Part shown: one piece after another, positions 59,966 to 64,000 of the stretch | Numbering within the stretch: the stretch's first letter is position 1 | Layout: every line of letters starts with the position of its first letter | Source of the DNA: Nocardioides albus | GTDB taxonomy: Bacteria > Actinomycetota > Actinomycetes > Propionibacteriales > Nocardioidaceae | DNA: 64,000 bases | Assembly: GCF_014648255.1 (NCBI RefSeq) | Contig: NZ_BMQT01000005.1 | Coordinates: 80,017 to 144,016, forward strand | Direction of reading: 5' to 3' | The notes under the pieces: generated by a model | The model's database searches: none | What the model was told of the DNA's origin: nothing | Seen by the model: only the letters and a program-made list of their open reading frames with translations | Made by a program: the position numbers and the translations under genes

Positions 59966-62812
59966 ATGCAGAGTTCATCCAGGTCCGCCCGAAAGGGCGT
60001 GAAACGTCGCAGCAGTGCGGTCGGCCAGGGCGCAGCTGCCTTGATCGTCGCCACCGGTCTCGTCGGCACGGCAGTCTCGGCTGCCCAGGCGGCGCCCCTC
60101 CCCGCCGCCGAGGCTCCCGGGTCGGCGGTCGCCGGTTCGGAGACCGAGACCCCCGCCCTCGTCACCGGGCTGAACGAGCAGGCCGAGGGTTCGGGTGCGG
60201 CCGCGGCCGCCCGCGGACACCTCGCCTCGAAGCCGGGCCGCTACCACATCGACAACCCGAGCAAGAACCTCGTGCCGGTCGGCACGGAGTCCGATGGTGC
60301 GAAGGAGACGGTGCGCCTTCAGCAGAAGTACCAGGGTGTCCCGGTCCTCGGCGGGGAGTACCTCGTCCGGATGGAGAAGAAGGACGGCAAGCGGGTCGTC
60401 ACCGGCACCTCCGGGAAGTACTTCACCGAGCTGGACCTCGACTCGGTCACCCCGACGGTCTCGGAGGAGGTCGCGATCGAGCGGGCCATCGCCGCGGTCG
60501 CCGGCCAGCCCGGCGGGCTGCTCCGCAAGGACTCGATCAAGACCGCCAAGTCGTTCGCCGGAAAGGTGAACGGGCTGACCGTCCTCCCGCAGGGCAAGGG
60601 CCTGCTGACCCGGCACGTCACGGTCACCGGCGTCGGATCCGACGGGATGCCGGTCAAGCAGGAGGTGTACGTCGACGCGAACGCCGGCTTCCCGGTGCTG
60701 CAGTACAGCTCGATCAAGACGACGGTCGGCACCTCCGGTACTGCCACCGGTACCGCCGGCGAGGCGACCGAGACGGGCGAGGCGCCGGGCACGACGGCTA
60801 CGACCACCCCGGGCGCGGCCATCGGCAGCGGCGTCCGCTACAACGGCGAGACGGTGGAGCTCAACCTCTACAAGACCGGCACCAAGCCGTACCAGATGAT
60901 CGACTACAGCAAGCGTGCTGCTGACTCGCCCTTCCAAGGCCAGATGATCAAGACCTACGACGCCAACGGCGCCGACGCCCGGTTCGCCTCCGGCGTGTGG
61001 CCGAGCCAGGCGACGATCGGCGCGTCCGAGACCGCTGCGTTCGGCCAGGAGTTCACCGACTCCGGCATGATCGACGCGCACTGGGCGGCCGGCGAGGTCT
61101 ACGACTACTTCAAGTCGAACTTCAACCGGGCGGGTCTCGACGGCACCGACGAGTTCATCAACTCCATCGTGGGCGTCACCGCGAACGGCCAGCCGTTCCC
61201 CAACGCCTTCTGGGACGGTCAGAAGATGGTGTACGGCAAGGGTGGCGGCGACTACCGCACGTTCTCGGCCGACGCCGACGTCGTCGGTCACGAGATGAGC
61301 CACGGTGTCATCGAGCACACCGCCAACCTGGTCTACGTCGGCCAGTCCGGCGCGATGAACGAGGCCATCGCCGACTACTTCGGAAACGCCATCGATCTCG
61401 CGACCAACGGCATGGCGATGGATGACCCGGACGCCGGGCTGCTGGGCGAGGACCTGTGCATCACCGCGGCCCCGCGTGACTGCGCCCTGCGTGACCTCAA
61501 CGACGGCGCCACCACGTACGACGACTTCATCGGCGTCACCTACCGTGGCGACAACGGCGGCGTGCACCTCAACTCCACCATCTTCTCCGGCGCCCTGTGG
61601 GACATCCGGGAAGAGCTCGGCAGCGAGCTCGGCGACCAGATCGTCTACCGTGCCCTGTCGGCCTACATGACCCCGCTCGACGACTTCATGGCCGGCCGGG
61701 CCGCCGTCGTCGCCGCTGCTCAGGAGCTCGGCGCGACCAAGGCGCAGGTGGCGGTCATCGAGGCTGCCTTCGATGCGCACGGCATCGAGACGGGCTGGGA
61801 GGACCAGCTCGGCGTCGACAGCGACCTCCTGATCGCCGACAACAACATCGCCAACACCGGCGTTGGTGCCGGCGGCGGCAAGTACGCCGTCTCCCGCACC
61901 AACCAGGACGGCGCCGAGCCGTACTCGGTGTGGCTGGGCAACACCAGCGGCAAGGGCCAGCCGGAGCTGGTCAGCGGCAACAACGGCAGCTACAACGTCT
62001 ACGCCGACACCGACGGCAAGACCGTCGCCTGGGCCGAGTACACCGGTAGCCAGATCGTGATGCGGGCGCGCCCGGTCGCGGGTGGCCTGACGAAGTCGGT
62101 CTACTTCAGCCACGCCGGTCCGGTCTCGTCCGTGGCCGTCGACGGTGATCTGATGGTCCGGACCGTGACCGACTACACCACCGGCACCCTGCACGTCGCC
62201 TGGGCCAACATGAAGACCGGTGAGTCCGGCCTGGTCGACCCCGGAAACCCGTACGTCACCACGGCGCTCCCGTCGGTCAAGAACGGCAAGATCGCCTACG
62301 CCAAGATGTGGTCCGAGGCCGATGGCTACCGGTTGGGCGTCGAGGTCTTCGACACCGTCGCCGGCACGAAGACGCTGATGCCGATGGACAACGCCAACGT
62401 GAAGGGCATCGGCCAGACCGCCGTCACCGACACCGGTGTCGTCTGGATCGAGGACAACGACATCACCGACGCCGGCCAGGCCGCCGTACGCAAGGCGAGC
62501 TTCGACGGCTCCAACCCGGTCACCCTCACCCCTGAGGCCGGCGACGGCGCCCTGATGGCCTACACCCTCACCGCCTCCGACGACGCGGTCACCGTCACGA
62601 ACCTGCCGTTCGCCACGTCGTGGGCCAACGAGACGCTGCCGCGTCAGTACCAGGTCGCGCTCGACGGGAAGAAGGGTGCGCAGCGGATGTCCTGCAGCCG
62701 CGGCGAGCAGATCTACGCCGCAGCCGACGAGGGAAGTCGAGTGCTGTGGTTCGACGGCACCACCAGCCACACCAACCTGGTGAAGCGGGACCGTCCGGCT
62801 GGGCGGTGCTGA
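59966..62812 (+). CDS. Secreted M4 (thermolysin-type) metalloprotease with C-terminal beta-propeller-like domain
   Basis: 948 residues. Signal peptide ending AQAAP, FTP-type propeptide (LQQKYQGVPVLGGEYLVRMEKKDGKRVVTG), then the M4 catalytic part: HEMSHGVIEHTANL supplies HExxH, GAMNEAIADYFGN the third zinc ligand Glu, and DNGGVHLNSTIFSGALWDI the catalytic His. Residues beyond about 610 are propeller-like repeats (VSRTNQDGAEPYSVWLGNTSGKGQPELVSGN). It should degrade extracellular protein after self-cleavage of the propeptide. Start ATG 59966 precedes the basic signal region. Confidence 0.93.
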   Translation: MQSSSRSARKGVKRRSSAVGQGAAALIVATGLVGTAVSAAQAAPLPAAEAPGSAVAGSETETPALVTGLNEQAEGSGAAAAARGHLASKPGRYHIDNPSKNLVPVGTESDGAKETVRLQQKYQGVPVLGGEYLVRMEKKDGKRVVTGTSGKYFTELDLDSVTPTVSEEVAIERAIAAVAGQPGGLLRKDSIKTAKSFAGKVNGLTVLPQGKGLLTRHVTVTGVGSDGMPVKQEVYVDANAGFPVLQYSSIKTTVGTSGTATGTAGEATETGEAPGTTATTTPGAAIGSGVRYNGETVELNLYKTGTKPYQMIDYSKRAADSPFQGQMIKTYDANGADARFASGVWPSQATIGASETAAFGQEFTDSGMIDAHWAAGEVYDYFKSNFNRAGLDGTDEFINSIVGVTANGQPFPNAFWDGQKMVYGKGGGDYRTFSADADVVGHEMSHGVIEHTANLVYVGQSGAMNEAIADYFGNAIDLATNGMAMDDPDAGLLGEDLCITAAPRDCALRDLNDGATTYDDFIGVTYRGDNGGVHLNSTIFSGALWDIREELGSELGDQIVYRALSAYMTPLDDFMAGRAAVVAAAQELGATKAQVAVIEAAFDAHGIETGWEDQLGVDSDLLIADNNIANTGVGAGGGKYAVSRTNQDGAEPYSVWLGNTSGKGQPELVSGNNGSYNVYADTDGKTVAWAEYTGSQIVMRARPVAGGLTKSVYFSHAGPVSSVAVDGDLMVRTVTDYTTGTLHVAWANMKTGESGLVDPGNPYVTTALPSVKNGKIAYAKMWSEADGYRLGVEVFDTVAGTKTLMPMDNANVKGIGQTAVTDTGVVWIEDNDITDAGQAAVRKASFDGSNPVTLTPEAGDGALMAYTLTASDDAVTVTNLPFATSWANETLPRQYQVALDGKKGAQRMSCSRGEQIYAAADEGSRVLWFDGTTSHTNLVKRDRPAGRC

Positions 62813-62847
62813 TCCACTGGTGAGCTAGCGCTGCTGCGCTGATCGAC

Positions 62848-62880
62848 CGGCGGCCGGGTCCCTCGCGGGCCCGGCCGCCG
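62848..62880. terminator. Hairpin between convergent protease and regulator genes
   Basis: CGGCGGCCGGG (62848-62858) pairs perfectly with 62870-62880 around an 11-base loop. The regulator gene ends right beside it and the protease gene 35 bases away, so it likely serves both. Confidence 0.8.
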
Positions 62881-62882
62881 CG

Positions 62883-63920
62883 TCATTCCAGCCAACCTCG
62901 CCGGCCGGCCTGCACGCCGGCCTGGAACCGGGTCGACGCTCCGAGCTTGGCCAGCAGGGCACTGATCCGGCGGCGTGCGGTGTGCACGTGGACGTCGAGC
63001 TGGCGCGCGATCCCCTCGTCCTTGAGGCCGCTCGCGAGCAGGGTCAGCAGCGCGCGCTCTTCCGCAGTGGGAGGACCGGACGGGTCGACGGACGCGTCCG
63101 AGCCCCCCTGTACGGCTGCGAGCGGCAGCGCGGTGTCCCAGGTCGCCTCGAAGAGCGGAACCAGCGCGTTAGCGAGCAGACCGTCGTGGATGATCAGGGC
63201 CGACTCCAGCGGGTCGGCCACCATCGAGGGGGGCAGCATGGCCGTCGTCCGGTCGGCGATCATCAGCTTGGTCGGCAGGTCGGCCCGGATCCGGACCCCC
63301 ATACCGAGATCGGCCAGCTCGCTCACCGCCGCCATCCGGCCAGGCAGATCCAGGCCTTCGGGCGCCATCACGTTGCGCACGTGCACTCCGCGGAGGACGG
63401 CCAGACCGGTCTCGGACTCGGCTGCCGGCGGTCCCTTGGGCATCTCGGCGTACGGCGGCAGCACGTTCTGGGCGTACGGCGGCGCGTTCAGCACCATCAG
63501 CTCGGTCCGCGCCGAGGAGATCAGCGCGCTGGCGCGCCGGCCAACCTCCTCGACGCCGCGGACGAGCTCGATGCCGTGGGCCGCTAGCACCTCCGGTGCG
63601 GCAGTCACGAACCCGGACGCGAGCTCGTCGAGGACGCCGGCGGCCGTCTCGAGCTCCGCCAGCTCGGTCTGGCGCTCGGAGACCCTTCGGTGGTGGAGTG
63701 CCCGCAGCGCGGTCGACGGGGCCAGCACCCCGTACGAGGTCAGGAACCCCAGCTCTCTGAGCCGCTCGATGGCGGCGCGAGCCGCGTCTTCGGAGACTCC
63801 ACCGGCGGCTGCCAGGGCAGCGACCTCGAGGGGGCCGCGCACCGTGAGCGCCACCTGGTAGAGCCGCTCGGTCTCCGCGTCGATCCCGATCCACGCCTGC
63901 GCCGAGAGCTCGCCCGTCAT
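62883..63920 (-). CDS. LuxR-type helix-turn-helix regulator with TrmB-like N-terminus
   Basis: 345 residues from ATG 63920; a GTG/ATG at 63974 is possible. The N-terminal 60 residues form a TrmB-like winged helix (AALAAAGGVSEDAARAAIERLRELGFLTSYG), the middle a sensor-like part with SARTELMVLNAPPYAQ, and the last 65 residues the LuxR HTH: LTAEERALLTLLASGLKDEGIARQLDVHVHTARRRISALLAKLGASTRFQAG. The pairing with an M4 protease suggests it controls that gene. I prefer 63920 because motif repeats lie at 63941-63970. Confidence 0.75.
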   Translation of the reverse strand: MTGELSAQAWIGIDAETERLYQVALTVRGPLEVAALAAAGGVSEDAARAAIERLRELGFLTSYGVLAPSTALRALHHRRVSERQTELAELETAAGVLDELASGFVTAAPEVLAAHGIELVRGVEEVGRRASALISSARTELMVLNAPPYAQNVLPPYAEMPKGPPAAESETGLAVLRGVHVRNVMAPEGLDLPGRMAAVSELADLGMGVRIRADLPTKLMIADRTTAMLPPSMVADPLESALIIHDGLLANALVPLFEATWDTALPLAAVQGGSDASVDPSGPPTAEERALLTLLASGLKDEGIARQLDVHVHTARRRISALLAKLGASTRFQAGVQAGRRGWLE

Positions 63921-63940
63921 GGCTGCGAGCCGATCGAGCG

Positions 63941-63971
63941 CCCACAAGTCTGCATGCCCACAACTGTGCAC
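63941..63971 (-). promoter_or_regulatory. Tandem motif upstream of the LuxR-type gene
   Basis: CCCACAAGTCTGCA (63941-63954) and CCCACAACTGTGCA (63957-63970) repeat at a 16-bp period, with the second part resembling the site before the protease gene (59846-59865, read in reverse). Placed just upstream of the regulator's start, they could give autoregulation. Confidence 0.45.
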
Positions 63972-64000
63972 CACCCCGCTCCCGCCCGCCCCACCCCCCC

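Overview
The window is high-GC actinobacterial DNA. Its content points to the family Nocardioidaceae, most likely Nocardioides or a close relative; this is inference from gene content, not from an rRNA match. Supporting signs are GTP-type PEP carboxykinase, menaquinone synthesis (MenB), a deazaflavin (F420)-type nitroreductase, RecBCD, orphan type VII (ESX-like) proteins, and many genes with a TANNNT -10 box 6-8 nt before the start codon, which suggests leaderless transcripts. No tRNA, rRNA, CRISPR array, transposase or phage gene was recognised.

Layout. 1-6.7 kb: a truncated TIM-barrel isomerase, an ESX-like/beta-propeller protein with a lipoprotein, an MFS exporter, an acyltransferase-like membrane protein, and an ABC-2 exporter whose ATPase has lost its middle. 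6.9-16 kb: assimilatory nitrate/nitrite reduction (molybdopterin reductase, FAD electron-transfer protein, NirB, NirD), then a uroporphyrinogen-III synthase-like protein and a sirohydrochlorin chelatase that can supply siroheme to NirB. 16.3-21.3 kb: ArgJ, a YqaA-like protein, PckG and two small membrane proteins. 21.5-26.4 kb: a 1,630-residue LPxTG wall protein with ten SdrD-B-like repeats. 26.5-32.9 kb: lipoproteins and two minus-strand operons of type VII substrate-like proteins without any secretion machinery, plus a decayed tandem lipoprotein copy. 33-41.4 kb: recC-recB-recD. 41.5-46.5 kb: an ACT protein, a DDN-type protein, MenB, an amphi-Trp protein, PaaX and an AidB-like acyl-CoA dehydrogenase.

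46.6-51.5 kb: a divergent AztABCD-type zinc import locus with two AztD-like proteins and a Zur-like box between aztA and aztB. 51.7-59.8 kb: a MarR regulator divergent from a catabolic operon (crotonase, acetoacetyl-CoA synthetase-like ligase, 3-hydroxyacyl-CoA dehydrogenase, acyl-CoA ligase, amidohydrolase) followed by an MHS-type transporter. The palindrome CAGGAWTCCTG lies at both promoters, so the set looks like one regulon, probably for an aromatic or hydroxycinnamate-type acid. 60-64 kb: a secreted M4 metalloprotease convergent with a LuxR-type regulator; similar motifs precede both.

The most unusual content is repetitive: two 135-bp elements with identical 3 + centre + 2 inverted architecture (6677-6811 and 41433-41567), a hairpin-rich array at 16129-16330, and a family of elements related to GGTCTCGACAAGCTCGACC that also lies inside coding regions. 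One exact 51-bp copy is shared between an intergenic site and a dehydrogenase gene.
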